DNA of 8,527 nt from an uncultured Ruminococcus sp. (GCA_902782875.1 CACZPE010000042.1:1-8527); one strand, 5' to 3'; numbered from the stretch's first letter, positions 1 through 6,370 are shown. Notes: generated by a model not told the origin, from the sequence alone. Numbers and translations: made by a program.

Positions 1-1140
1 AAGGCAGAGCGTGAGGGCGACTATGACAAGGCAGCACAGCTCAAATACGGCGCTATCCCCGAAAAGACCAAGGAACTGGAAGAGATGGAAGCCACCACCG
101 ATACAAAGAAGACTACTCTCCTTCGTGACAAGGTGACCGATGAGGAGATTGCCCGCATTGTTGGACGCTGGACGGGCATCCCCGTATCAAAGCTGATGGA
201 AGGCGAGCGTGAGAAGCTGCTCCACCTTGAAGAACTGCTTCACAAGCGCGTAATCGGTCAGGACGAAGCCGTTACCAAGGTCAGCGAAGCGATACTCCGT
301 TCCCGCGCAGGTATCCAGGATCCCAACCGTCCTCTCGGCTCATTCATGTTCCTGGGGCCTACGGGCGTTGGTAAGACAGAGCTGGCCAAGGCTCTGGCAC
401 AGGCTTTGTTTGATGACGAGAAGAACCTTATCCGTATCGATATGACGGAATATATGGAGAAATTCTCCGTGAGCCGCCTTATCGGAGCGCCTCCGGGGTA
501 TGTGGGCTATGAGGAAGGCGGTCAGCTCACCGAAGCTGTGCGCCGCAAGCCCTATGCGGTAGTGCTTTTCGATGAAGTTGAAAAGGCTCATCCCGATGTG
601 TTCAACATACTTCTGCAGGTGCTCGATGACGGCCGTGTCACCGATTCCCAGGGCAGAGTTATAGATTTCAAGAACACGATAATCATACTCACATCCAATC
701 TCGGCTCCGACTATATCCTTGAGGGCATAAACGAGGACAACGAGATAACCGAGGACGCAAGGAAGAAGGTAGACAAGCTCCTCAAGAGCCATTTCCGCCC
801 CGAATTCCTCAACCGTCTCGACGAGATCGTATTCTACAAGCCGCTCTCCAAGACGGAGATATATCCCATCATCGACCTCATGCTCGAAAAGCTGCGCGGC
901 CGTCTTGCCGACAAGCAGCTGAGCCTTGAGATCACTGAAGAGGCAAAGAGCCGCATAGCCGATGAGGGCTACGATCCCATATTCGGTGCAAGACCGCTCA
1001 AGAGATATATCCAGAGCAAGATAGAGACGCTTATAGCACGCACTATGATAGCTGATGAGCTTGAACAGGGCACAGTGCTCACCGTTGGCACAGATGAGAA
1101 CGGATTTACAGTTACCCACGAGAAGAAGACAGACGAATAA
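1..1140 (+). CDS. clpB: ATP-dependent chaperone ClpB, C-terminal 379 residues (5' end outside window)
   Basis: Hsp100 disaggregase that threads aggregated proteins through a hexameric AAA+ ring, in cooperation with DnaK. The reading frame is open from base 1, so the N-domain, first ATPase domain and most of the coiled-coil middle domain lie upstream. Visible in order: the end of the middle domain ([17 protein letters not shown]), the TGIPVSKL linker, then the second ATPase domain with Walker A GPTGVGKT (bases 355-378), pore loop GYVGYEEGG, Walker [12 protein letters not shown], sensor 1 TSNLGS, arginine-finger segment [11 protein letters not shown] and sensor 2 GARPLKR. The tail is acidic and charged, ending [13 protein letters not shown] together with the middle-domain residues favours ClpB over ClpA or ClpC. 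All second-domain catalytic motifs are intact. It is followed at once by a strong hairpin terminator. Upstream regulation such as CIRCE or HrcA cannot be seen here. Confidence 0.96.
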   Translation, partial: KAEREGDYDKAAQLKYGAIPEKTKELEEMEATTDTKKTTLLRDKVTDEEIARIVGRWTGIPVSKLMEGEREKLLHLEELLHKRVIGQDEAVTKVSEAILRSRAGIQDPNRPLGSFMFLGPTGVGKTELAKALAQALFDDEKNLIRIDMTEYMEKFSVSRLIGAPPGYVGYEEGGQLTEAVRRKPYAVVLFDEVEKAHPDVFNILLQVLDDGRVTDSQGRVIDFKNTIIILTSNLGSDYILEGINEDNEITEDARKKVDKLLKSHFRPEFLNRLDEIVFYKPLSKTEIYPIIDLMLEKLRGRLADKQLSLEITEEAKSRIADEGYDPIFGARPLKRYIQSKIETLIARTMIADELEQGTVLTVGTDENGFTVTHEKKTDE

Positions 1141-1146
1141 ACAGTA

Positions 1147-1174
1147 CGGGGCTGCGTGAGCGCAGCCCCGTTTT
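1147..1174 (+). terminator. Intrinsic terminator of clpB
   Basis: A perfect 10-bp stem, CGGGGCTGCG / CGCAGCCCCG, closes a TGAG tetraloop and is followed by TTTTATTT. It begins 6 bases after the clpB stop. The convergent TraX stop codon overlaps its T tract (1173-1175), so the hairpin also lies immediately downstream of the minus-strand operon. On that strand no U run follows the stem, so it would be a weaker terminator there. Confidence 0.9.
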
Positions 1175-1919
1175 ATTTCATCATATTAAACAGTCCTATC
1201 AGGAAAAGATGCGCGGGATAATAGAGATAGAAAAACCACTTCATTATCCTGTTTATCCTTTCGTTTCTGCCGCGTTTCCCGTTATAGAGCATCAGCACGG
1301 GAGCGGATATTATCACAGCCATCTGAAGCAGACCGTAGACCTTATCAAGGGCAAAGAAGTATACAGCCGAGTAGATGCCGACAAATACCATCATCCATAT
1401 CATCTGTGTGCGTAAGTTTCCTCTGTTCGTGCCGAATGCCAGTATCACAAGCGATGCGATACAGCTCCAGTCACTCGGAAATCCCAGTACACAGCACAGA
1501 ATTATCAGCAGTATCTTTGCAGGTTTCTTAAGCTTTTCACTGTCATTTATGCGCAGCATCACAAGCCCGAGAGCAAGCGGCCACATCACGCTCGTCTGAT
1601 TGAGCACGCCGTCGTAGAACGGTATGAATGATCTCCACGAAGTGAAGTCAGTTGAGGAGAACCTGTATGCAAAATGAGATATGAATGCGAACAGAAACAG
1701 TCTGGCGGTATATTTGTCTACATTCTTTGTATAATGATATCCCTCTGCGATAAACCAACACATCACGGGGCAGGTGAGCCTTCCGATGATATGAAGCAGT
1801 ACGGGTAGGACCTCGTGGGGAAATCCCGGGAATACTGCCCATGTGATATGGTCTATGGTCATGGCGATTATCGCAATGAGCTTTATCGAATTTGAATCAA
1901 GTGAAAGCTTTCTGTTCAT
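1173..1919 (-). CDS. TraX-family multipass membrane protein
   Basis: A 248-residue integral membrane protein of the TraX family, whose founding member N-acetylates F-pilin; chromosomal homologues in Firmicutes are of unknown substrate. The family hallmarks are visible: N-terminal IKLIAIIAMTIDHI, the GRLTCPVMCWFIAEGYHYTKN block, KYTARLFLFAFISHFAY, and C-terminal YYPAHLFLIGL. I count about seven or eight hydrophobic segments and no signal peptide. The start at 1919 is preceded by AGGAG eight bases upstream; a longer in-frame extension to 1985 would overlap the upstream gene and lacks that site. It is the last gene of the PadR operon, beginning 25 bases after the flavoprotein stop. No conjugation or pilin genes are nearby, so a conjugative role is unlikely. 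By analogy it may acylate a surface or membrane molecule, which is inference. Confidence 0.88.
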   Translation of the reverse strand: MNRKLSLDSNSIKLIAIIAMTIDHITWAVFPGFPHEVLPVLLHIIGRLTCPVMCWFIAEGYHYTKNVDKYTARLFLFAFISHFAYRFSSTDFTSWRSFIPFYDGVLNQTSVMWPLALGLVMLRINDSEKLKKPAKILLIILCCVLGFPSDWSCIASLVILAFGTNRGNLRTQMIWMMVFVGIYSAVYFFALDKVYGLLQMAVIISAPVLMLYNGKRGRNERINRIMKWFFYLYYPAHLFLIGLFNMMK

Positions 1920-1944
1920 ATCAGGATCTCCTATATCCCGGGTA

Positions 1945-3561
1945 TCATGTGCCCGATGCCACATGACGGGGATACCACTTTTCAAAGAATACGGTGAACA
2001 TACCCATAAGGGCGGGGGCGGCCGAACCTATCACAGTACGCAGGAGCGGCATGCCGCTGTTTAGCAGTACGAGTGAGACCGCTGCCATGATAATATAGAG
2101 GATACCCCACGCAGCTGCAAGTATGTAGTTTGTCTTCATGAAGATAACGTTTTTCAGTGCGCTGTCTCCGCCGTAGTTGTACTTTACGTAGGCTGCGCAC
2201 AGCGGTTCCTTTGTAAAGCAGGATACTATCCACATAAGGCCGAAGATAAGGTATCCTGCGCATACAGGCAGCATCATATTTCCTGAAAGCATCACAGCTG
2301 CGGAAAGTATGCTCACCGATGCGCAAGACAGTATATCATAGACTGTCTGCTCCCTTTTCATCATTATCACGGGAGTGAGAGCGGCTGCGATCAGCGGTAT
2401 AAACGCCCATGATGCCCCTGCGGAAAGCAGTACTGTCCAGAATACACACCAGGGGAGCAGAAGAGTGGTCATGACAGGCGGCTTTTTATCAGACGAAACG
2501 GCTTTATTCGTACTGCCGCCCGTGCCGAAGAACTTGCCCCAGTCTATCATCAGGGAGAAATCGCCGTCCACCGTGTACATATGCTTTGCAAGGGCCTCTG
2601 TGCCTTCAAGTTTGCCGTCGGCGATATCCGCCCATACCGTAAAGGGAGTCTTTATAATCGTGGTAGGCTCGCCGAAGCGTTCATCAGTAAATTCCGAGCC
2701 GTCCCTGCCGAGACGTATCTGATAGGTCTTGTCTATATCGGTGTAGCGCATCTCAAGTATGCGCTCCCTGCCGTCAAAAGCAGACTTGTTGTAAAGTGCT
2801 GCCATCTGCTTTGTGAATATATAGCTCTGATCGGGCTTGCCTGCCTCTGTGCCGTCCTTTGATACGCCCCAGCTTGCGTCAGCCAGTGTTTCAAAGAGTT
2901 CCTTCTCCATAAGAAGCTCTGAGAGCTGTTCTTTAGTCTGGGCACTTATGCGGCCGCCTGCATATTCAGCGCCTGCTTTCCTTACTATATCAAGATAAGC
3001 ACCCGTGCGGTCTCTCAGTGCATCTATCGAGAAAAGCTCGCCCTGACCGCAGAATATGGTCTCATAGCCGTTTCTGCCGCAGATATGGTCGAACATACCG
3101 CACACCGCATCATAGTTGCCCTCTGAGGAATAGAAGCCGCAGGTGGAGATAAGCACATATTTCTTGCCAGACATATCATATCTCTGTGGATGTGAGCCGC
3201 TGCCGATGCCGTCATCGCGCTCCGCCATAAAGGGGAGCATCATGGGCAGCTGCCTGTCTATCATATCCTTGAGTATACCCGGCACGCTGAAATAGTAGAG
3301 GGGGAAGCTGTATATCACGATATCAGCTGCGATGAGCTTTTCGATGATAAGAGGCATATCGTCCTTTATCACGCACTTACCGGGAGTGGCTTTCCAGCAG
3401 CCAAAGCAGCCCTTGCAGCCCTTTATGTCCATAGATGCCAGCTCAACAGTCTCGGTCTCCGCGCCGACAGCGCTGACGATACCCTCTGCAAAAGCATCAG
3501 CCAGGCGCAGGGAATTTGATCTTTTTCCTTTCGGGCTGCCGTTTATTAAAAGTATCTTCAT
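1945..3561 (-). CDS. NADPH-dependent FMN reductase / SCP2-like / six-helix membrane fusion protein
   Basis: A 538-residue three-part protein. Residues 1 to about 200 are a flavodoxin-fold FMN reductase: opening MKILLINGSPKGKRSNS (FMN-phosphate loop), the C49-x2-C52-x2-C55-W cluster with C63 in GKCVIKDDM, and SFPLYYFSVPGILKDMIDR. Residues about 265-345 (for example TTIIKTPFTVWADIADGKLE, then YTVDGDFSLMIDWGKFF) resemble the SCP2 sterol-carrier fold. From about 363 onward there are six hydrophobic segments (roughly 363-380, 384-401, 407-425, 429-447, 479-500, 505-525) with a short conserved-looking hydrophilic stretch between helices 4 and 5. The ATG at 3561 has AGAAGGAG seven bases upstream and overlaps the PadR stop as ATGA, implying translational coupling. 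Typical family members are about 180-250 residues and soluble, so the SCP2-like and membrane parts are unusual. The substrate is unknown; a membrane-tethered quinone or lipid reductase is one inference. Confidence 0.85.
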   Translation of the reverse strand: MKILLINGSPKGKRSNSLRLADAFAEGIVSAVGAETETVELASMDIKGCKGCFGCWKATPGKCVIKDDMPLIIEKLIAADIVIYSFPLYYFSVPGILKDMIDRQLPMMLPFMAERDDGIGSGSHPQRYDMSGKKYVLISTCGFYSSEGNYDAVCGMFDHICGRNGYETIFCGQGELFSIDALRDRTGAYLDIVRKAGAEYAGGRISAQTKEQLSELLMEKELFETLADASWGVSKDGTEAGKPDQSYIFTKQMAALYNKSAFDGRERILEMRYTDIDKTYQIRLGRDGSEFTDERFGEPTTIIKTPFTVWADIADGKLEGTEALAKHMYTVDGDFSLMIDWGKFFGTGGSTNKAVSSDKKPPVMTTLLLPWCVFWTVLLSAGASWAFIPLIAAALTPVIMMKREQTVYDILSCASVSILSAAVMLSGNMMLPVCAGYLIFGLMWIVSCFTKEPLCAAYVKYNYGGDSALKNVIFMKTNYILAAAWGILYIIMAAVSLVLLNSGMPLLRTVIGSAAPALMGMFTVFFEKWYPRHVASGT

Positions 3562-4097
3562 TGCTTTTCTCCTTCTATCATACCGATGCACTTCTCTGCC
3601 CACTCACCCAGCATCTTTGTGGCCATTCTGCCGTATTCCACGGTCATCTGCCAGTATATAGCCTTTTCAGGTGAGCCCAGCATATCCGAATATATCTTTG
3701 TGTTTGAATCGGGCTTTTCCATCTGTTCAAGTGCTGATTCCGAAAAGGCCTTGAGGCCTCTGAAATATTCCAGGTTCTCTTCCTTCGGCAGTTCTCCTCT
3801 GAAAAATGTAGTCATAAGCATGGGGCTCCTTACAGTTTCTTCTCTTTTCTCGCGGAGCCAGTGCAAAAGCTCGTTTTTGCCGCTGTCTGTGATGGAATAT
3901 ATCTTTTTGTCGCCGCCCCTGCCCTTGACGGGGGTGTCTGTTACGAAGCCGCTGTTTTTCAGAGTCTGCAGCTCGCGGTATATCTGGCTTGTCTGTGCAT
4001 TCCAGAAATAGCTCAGGGAATCCCTGAATACTTCCATTATCTCATATCCTGTCATATCGCCGTAATTTAATAGTCCGAGTATTCCGTGCTTTAACAT
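3558..4097 (-). CDS. PadR-family transcriptional regulator
   Basis: A 179-residue DNA-binding repressor. Residues 1-75 form the PadR winged helix: MLKHGILGLLNYGDMTGYEI, then QTSQIYRELQTLKNSGFV (recognition helix) and a wing with GRGGDKKIYSITDSGK. The remainder (about 85-175), containing MLMTTFFRGELP, EQMEK and WQMTVEYGRMATKMLGEW, is the helical dimerisation arm typical of PadR proteins with a Vir/AphA-like C-terminus. The start at 4097 has TAGGAG seven bases upstream; a start at 4118 would fall inside the operator and has no such site. It is the first gene of a three-gene operon and overlaps the next gene by four bases. Two near-identical inverted repeats sit in its own promoter, so autorepression is likely. 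PadR regulators commonly respond to phenolic or toxic small molecules; the effector here cannot be read from sequence. Confidence 0.93.
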   Translation of the reverse strand: MLKHGILGLLNYGDMTGYEIMEVFRDSLSYFWNAQTSQIYRELQTLKNSGFVTDTPVKGRGGDKKIYSITDSGKNELLHWLREKREETVRSPMLMTTFFRGELPKEENLEYFRGLKAFSESALEQMEKPDSNTKIYSDMLGSPEKAIYWQMTVEYGRMATKMLGEWAEKCIGMIEGEKQ

Positions 4098-4111
4098 ATC
4101 ATCACTCCTAT

Positions 4112-4127
4112 ATTCCACTTGTGGAAT
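4112..4127. promoter_or_regulatory. PadR operator O1 (predicted)
   Basis: A 16-base inverted repeat, ATTCCACTTGTGGAAT: seven-base arms around a TT centre. It starts shortly after the expected transcription start of the padR operon and ends just before the padR ribosome binding site, where a bound repressor would block initiation or elongation. It matches O2 in the opposite orientation at 15 of 16 bases. Confidence 0.75.
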
Positions 4128-4134
4128 TAACTAT

Positions 4135-4163
4135 ATTATAATTCTACAAGTGGAATAATGCAA
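4135..4163 (-). promoter_or_regulatory. Promoter of the padR-flavoprotein-traX operon
   Basis: On the minus strand, -35 TTGCAT (4158-4163) and a perfect -10 TATAAT (4135-4140) are separated by 17 bases. The spacer contains operator O2 in full. The expected start point is near 4128, giving a leader of about 30 bases that contains operator O1 and the AGGAG site. Confidence 0.8.
4141..4156. promoter_or_regulatory. PadR operator O2 (predicted), in the promoter spacer
   Basis: ATTCTACAAGTGGAAT; its reverse complement differs from O1 by one base. It occupies 16 of the 17 bases between the -35 and -10 boxes of the padR operon promoter. The centre-to-centre distance to O1 is 29 bases, close to three helical turns, so two dimers could bind the same face. 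Confidence 0.75.
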
Positions 4164-4223
4164 TGTATATAAAATTACAATATAGCGCAATTTATGTGAC
4201 GGTGGTTTACAATAGAAAGGATA

Positions 4224-4252
4224 TTGACATATATACAGTTATAATGTATAAT
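4224..4252 (+). promoter_or_regulatory. Promoter of the EFR1-type flavodoxin-ferredoxin gene
   Basis: Perfect consensus TTGACA (4224-4229), 17-base spacer, and perfect TATAAT (4247-4252). The start point should be near 4259, leaving a leader of about 24 bases before the ATG at 4283. The region holds an imperfect dyad (ATTGACAT ... ATGACAAT) that could bind a regulator, but neither PadR operator copy occurs here. Confidence 0.85.
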
Positions 4253-4282
4253 CATGACAATACTTTGATACAGGAGAAGATC

Positions 4283-5044
4283 ATGACCGGTATATATTTC
4301 AGTGGTACGGGTAATTCGGAATACGCAGCCCGTATGTTTACAAAAGAATTCAGTGATGACCCTGCGGTATTTTCCATAGAAGACAGGGATGCCGCTGAAA
4401 AACTGAAAGAGGCTGATGAGATAGTGCTTTCCTATCCCGTGCAGTACAGCTCCATACCGAAGATACTGTATGATTTTATAGCCGGCAATGCGGATATCTG
4501 GCAGGGCAAAAGGGTGTTCATCATCGCTACGATGGCCATGTTCAGCGGAGACGGCGCGGGAGTTGCCGCACGGCTGCTCAGTACATATGGTGCAGAGATC
4601 ACAGGCGGTCTGCATTTAGTTATGCCCGACAGCATCGCCGATGAAAAGGTACTCAAGCGCCCCTTTGAAAAGAACAGACAGCTTGTAAGAGATGCCGCAG
4701 AGAAGATAAAGAAAGCGGCGGAGGATATAAAGCAGGGGAGATATCCGAAAGAGGGACTGAACGCATTTTCCCGATTTGCGGGCTTTGTCACACAGAGAGC
4801 ATGGTTCGGTTATAAAACACGATCCTATACTGACAAGCTGAAGACAGACAATGATAAATGCGTGGGATGCGCAAAATGCGTAAAGCTCTGCCCTACTGGG
4901 AATATATTTATGGAAGACCGTAAGGCCAGGGGAAAAGACAGATGCACGCTGTGCTACAGATGCGTCAATTCCTGCCCGAAACAGGCACTGACCATACTCG
5001 GCAAAAGCGTTATCGGGCAGACTTCCATAGAGAAATACATATAA
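4283..5044 (+). CDS. EFR1-type flavodoxin/2[4Fe-4S] ferredoxin fusion protein
   Basis: A 253-residue soluble electron-transfer protein. Residues 1 to about 165 form a flavodoxin domain: GIYFSGTGNSEY carries the FMN phosphate loop (S7-GTGN-S12), followed by SYPVQYSSIPKILYDF and the segment IATMAMFSGDGAG. Residues about 190-240 are a bacterial ferredoxin with two complete cubane motifs, C193-VG-C196-AK-C199-VKL-CP and C221-TL-C224-YR-C227-VNS-CP. This architecture matches the EFR1 family of anaerobes, thought to move electrons between ferredoxin and flavin sites; individual partners are mostly undefined. ATG at 4283 follows AGGAG by six bases; the longer in-frame upstream stretch runs through the promoter and is rejected. 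It is divergent from the PadR operon, which also encodes a flavodoxin-fold protein, so a functional pairing is plausible but unproven. It ends in a shared terminator. Confidence 0.92.
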   Translation: MTGIYFSGTGNSEYAARMFTKEFSDDPAVFSIEDRDAAEKLKEADEIVLSYPVQYSSIPKILYDFIAGNADIWQGKRVFIIATMAMFSGDGAGVAARLLSTYGAEITGGLHLVMPDSIADEKVLKRPFEKNRQLVRDAAEKIKKAAEDIKQGRYPKEGLNAFSRFAGFVTQRAWFGYKTRSYTDKLKTDNDKCVGCAKCVKLCPTGNIFMEDRKARGKDRCTLCYRCVNSCPKQALTILGKSVIGQTSIEKYI

Positions 5045-5045
5045 A

Positions 5046-5074
5046 AAACAGCACCGTGCGAAACGGTGCTGTTT
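5046..5074. terminator. Bidirectional terminator between EFR1 gene and secreted-protein gene
   Basis: A 12-bp stem whose core is CAGCACCGT / ACGGTGCTG around the loop GCGAA. On the minus strand the stem runs into a U tract of six or more residues, so it should terminate the 5100-5774 gene well. On the plus strand it starts 2 bases after the flavodoxin-ferredoxin stop and is followed only by TTTG, so it is weaker in that direction. Confidence 0.88.
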
Positions 5075-5099
5075 GATGTTTATGATGTTCGCTGTATGA

Positions 5100-5774
5100 T
5101 TACTTTCTCTTGGAAGCAACTGCAGCAGCAGCGGCAACAGCCATGAGAGCTGCAACGGAAACTGCAGCAGCATTGCCTGTAGCAGCGGGAACTGTCTCTT
5201 CAACAGCTACGGGCTCAGCCTCAACTACGACCTCAACAGGCTCTTCAACGACCTCAACTTCAACTTCCTCTGCGGGCTCTTCAACTGCTTCCTCAACAGG
5301 AGCAGCATCAAGGCCTGTTACGGTGAATGTAACGGATACAGACTCGTTGATTGGAGTAGCGCTGTTCATGCAGGGATCGTCCTTGGTGGGGGAGTACATA
5401 TTGTAGATATCGATCCTGAAGTTGCCCTTCTCTTCGATATCGCCGTAGAGTACCTTGGAAGCATCAAAGGATACCTCGCTGCCGTCGATCTCGATCTTGT
5501 CGAGAGTAGCAACAGCCTCGGGATAAGCAGCATACATGCCCTCAAGGTCAATAACGAATACGCCGATCTCCTCAGTGCCTGCAACAGCCTCTGATGTGAT
5601 GGTGTATGTGCCGTCGCCTGTAACCTCAACAGCAGACTCCCAGTCCTGGAAAGTCCAGTTTACATCGGTGTAGCCGAGCTTTGCGTTGATGGGCTCAGCA
5701 GCGGAAACATCAGCAGCAGCAAGTGAAGCCACAACGGCTGCAGCTGCAACAGCAGAGATCTTATTAATCTTCAT
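5100..5774 (-). CDS. Secreted acidic protein with beta-rich domain, Glu/Val linker and wall-sorting-like C-terminus
   Basis: A 224-residue exported protein I cannot assign to a named family. Residues 1-26 are a signal peptide (MKINK, Ala/Val core, likely cleavage after VSA or VSAA). Residues about 30-155 look like a beta-sandwich: VNWTFQDWESAVEVTGDGTYTI, read as two halves around DWES, then KIEIDGSEV, LYGDIEEKGNFRIDIYN, MYSPTKDDP and VSVTFTVTGL. The GDGTYT and FRIDIYN-type strands recall carbohydrate-binding-like domains of ruminal Ruminococcus, which is inference from memory. Residues about 159-195 are a Glu/Val/Pro low-complexity spacer. The tail is PAATGN (196-201), a hydrophobic run to 220, and SKRK, arranged like an LPxTG sorting signal but non-canonical; a plain C-terminal membrane anchor is the alternative. 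AGGAG precedes the start by about eight bases. Monocistronic, with its own promoter and terminator. Confidence 0.82.
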   Translation of the reverse strand: MKINKISAVAAAAVVASLAAADVSAAEPINAKLGYTDVNWTFQDWESAVEVTGDGTYTITSEAVAGTEEIGVFVIDLEGMYAAYPEAVATLDKIEIDGSEVSFDASKVLYGDIEEKGNFRIDIYNMYSPTKDDPCMNSATPINESVSVTFTVTGLDAAPVEEAVEEPAEEVEVEVVEEPVEVVVEAEPVAVEETVPAATGNAAAVSVAALMAVAAAAAVASKRK

Positions 5775-5838
5775 AGTTTTCTCCTCCGTACCGCCATCCA
5801 GTAAATGAATAACAGGATGCGGGAAAATTCGTTTTTAT

Positions 5839-5856
5839 GTGACTGTCGGCAGTCAC
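5839..5856 (-). promoter_or_regulatory. Hairpin or operator at the 5' end of the secreted-protein mRNA
   Basis: A perfect 7-bp inverted repeat, GTGACTG / CAGTCAC, with a 4-base loop. The predicted start of transcription is near base 5857, so the mRNA would begin almost exactly with this stem-loop, about 65 bases before the start codon. It could be a 5' stabilising hairpin or an operator for a repressor. Confidence 0.6.
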
Positions 5857-5863
5857 GATAAGA

Positions 5864-5893
5864 ATTATACCATATCATACTTAAAAATGCCAT
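5864..5893 (-). promoter_or_regulatory. Promoter of the secreted-protein gene
   Basis: On the minus strand, a perfect -10 TATAAT (5864-5869) and -35 ATGGCA (5888-5893, four of six consensus bases) with an 18-base spacer. The leader is about 80 bases and ends in the AGGAG site. Confidence 0.65.
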
Positions 5894-5950
5894 ATACATT
5901 ATGCACAAATCATATCTGTATGCGCGACAAATACACAGCCTTATCAACAA

Positions 5951-5966
5951 ATGTAAACGTTCACAT
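5951..5966. promoter_or_regulatory. cre-like / LacI-family operator palindrome
   Basis: ATGTAAACGTTCACAT is a palindrome at 14 of 16 bases with the central CG typical of LacI/GalR-family operators. The inner TGTAAACGTTCACA matches the Bacillus cre consensus TGWAARCGYTWNCW at 13 of 14 positions. It lies about 95-110 bases upstream of the secreted-protein start point, a position where CcpA can activate, and about 155 bases upstream of the opposite promoter. Activity in this organism is inferred. Confidence 0.55.
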
Positions 5967-6043
5967 CTGCCGGGTCGTATGATCTGCCTGTATATGTCAT
6001 TATGAAAAATCCTGCATCCCTGAATTGCAAAATACAGCCAAGA

Positions 6044-6067
6044 TTAAAATCAGGTTAGAATCAGATT
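6044..6067 (+). repeat. Tandem direct repeat TTARAATCAGRTT x2, 11-base period
   Basis: Two copies of a 13-base element (6044-6056 and 6055-6067) overlap by two bases and repeat at one helical turn. They lie 19 bases upstream of the -35 box of the small membrane protein gene, the usual place for an activator or an UP-like element. Confidence 0.55.
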
Positions 6068-6085
6068 TAAATATGATTAAGCCTA

Positions 6086-6114
6086 TTGCATGCAGGTGCG
6101 GTATGTGATATACT
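6086..6114 (+). promoter_or_regulatory. Promoter of the small membrane protein gene
   Basis: -35 TTGCAT (6086-6091), 17-base spacer, -10 TATACT (6109-6114) with an extended TGA just before it. The start point is near 6121, leaving a leader of about 55 bases. Confidence 0.7.
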
Positions 6115-6176
6115 CTGATTGTCGGATAAAAAGAAAAGACAACAAAACAGATTTTTTTACAGAAAGGATGATGAGC

Positions 6177-6362
6177 ATGAATAAAAGAACACTCTTCGGG
6201 ATAGGCGCTGTGGTGCTGGCACTTATTTATGCCGCCAGTCCTGACTTTGTACCCGGACCTGTAGATGATATGATAGTGCTTATCGTATCGGCCATCGTAT
6301 CAGGCCGCAGCTTCAGGCAGGAGCGTATAGAGACAAAATCAGATCAGGAAGAATTATCTTGA
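6177..6362 (+). CDS. Small membrane protein, YkvA/DUF1232-like
   Basis: A 61-residue protein. Residues 6-20 form one hydrophobic helix (LFGIGAVVLALIYAA), then SPDFVPGPVDD, then a second helix (MIVLIVSAIVSG) and a charged tail RQERIETKSDQEELS. The central SPDFVPGPVDD is like the SPIDLIPDFIPVIGYLDD loop of YkvA/DUF1232 membrane proteins, but this protein is shorter than the usual family length. The function of the family is not established. AAAGG lies nine bases before the ATG at 6177; the in-frame ATGs at 6168 and 6171 are too close to it. It has its own promoter and terminator, so it is monocistronic. Confidence 0.75.
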   Translation: MNKRTLFGIGAVVLALIYAASPDFVPGPVDDMIVLIVSAIVSGRSFRQERIETKSDQEELS

Positions 6363-6370
6363 TATATCTG

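Larger units (their letters stand above)
5775..6176. other. 402-base intergenic region between divergent genes
   Basis: No coding sequence is supportable here. It holds the minus-strand promoter and leader hairpin of the secreted-protein gene, a cre-like palindrome (5951-5966), a tandem 13-base repeat (6044-6067) and the plus-strand promoter (6086-6114), each listed separately. Bases 5970-6040 show nothing I can name. Confidence 0.7.

Noticed and set aside
340..1119. A 259-codon open frame antisense to clpB
   Set aside because: It lies wholly within the conserved clpB ATPase domain, has no ribosome binding site, and its product has no recognisable motif.
4163..4282. N-terminal extension of the flavodoxin-ferredoxin protein by 40 residues
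   Set aside because: It would read through the TTGACA/TATAAT promoter and lacks homology to flavodoxins; the ATG at 4283 has a good AGGAG.
5140..5300. Short CTCAAC/TTCAAC repeats as a possible tandem repeat or CRISPR-like array
   Set aside because: They are codon-level repetition for the Glu/Val spacer, with no spacers and no constant repeat unit.
5110..5406. A 98-codon Ala/Thr/Ser-rich open frame opposite the secreted-protein gene
   Set aside because: It is the mirror of the Glu/Val/Ala low-complexity coding region and lacks start signals.
5941..5949. TTATCAACA resembling a DnaA box
   Set aside because: One mismatch from TTATCCACA, isolated, with no cluster or origin features nearby.
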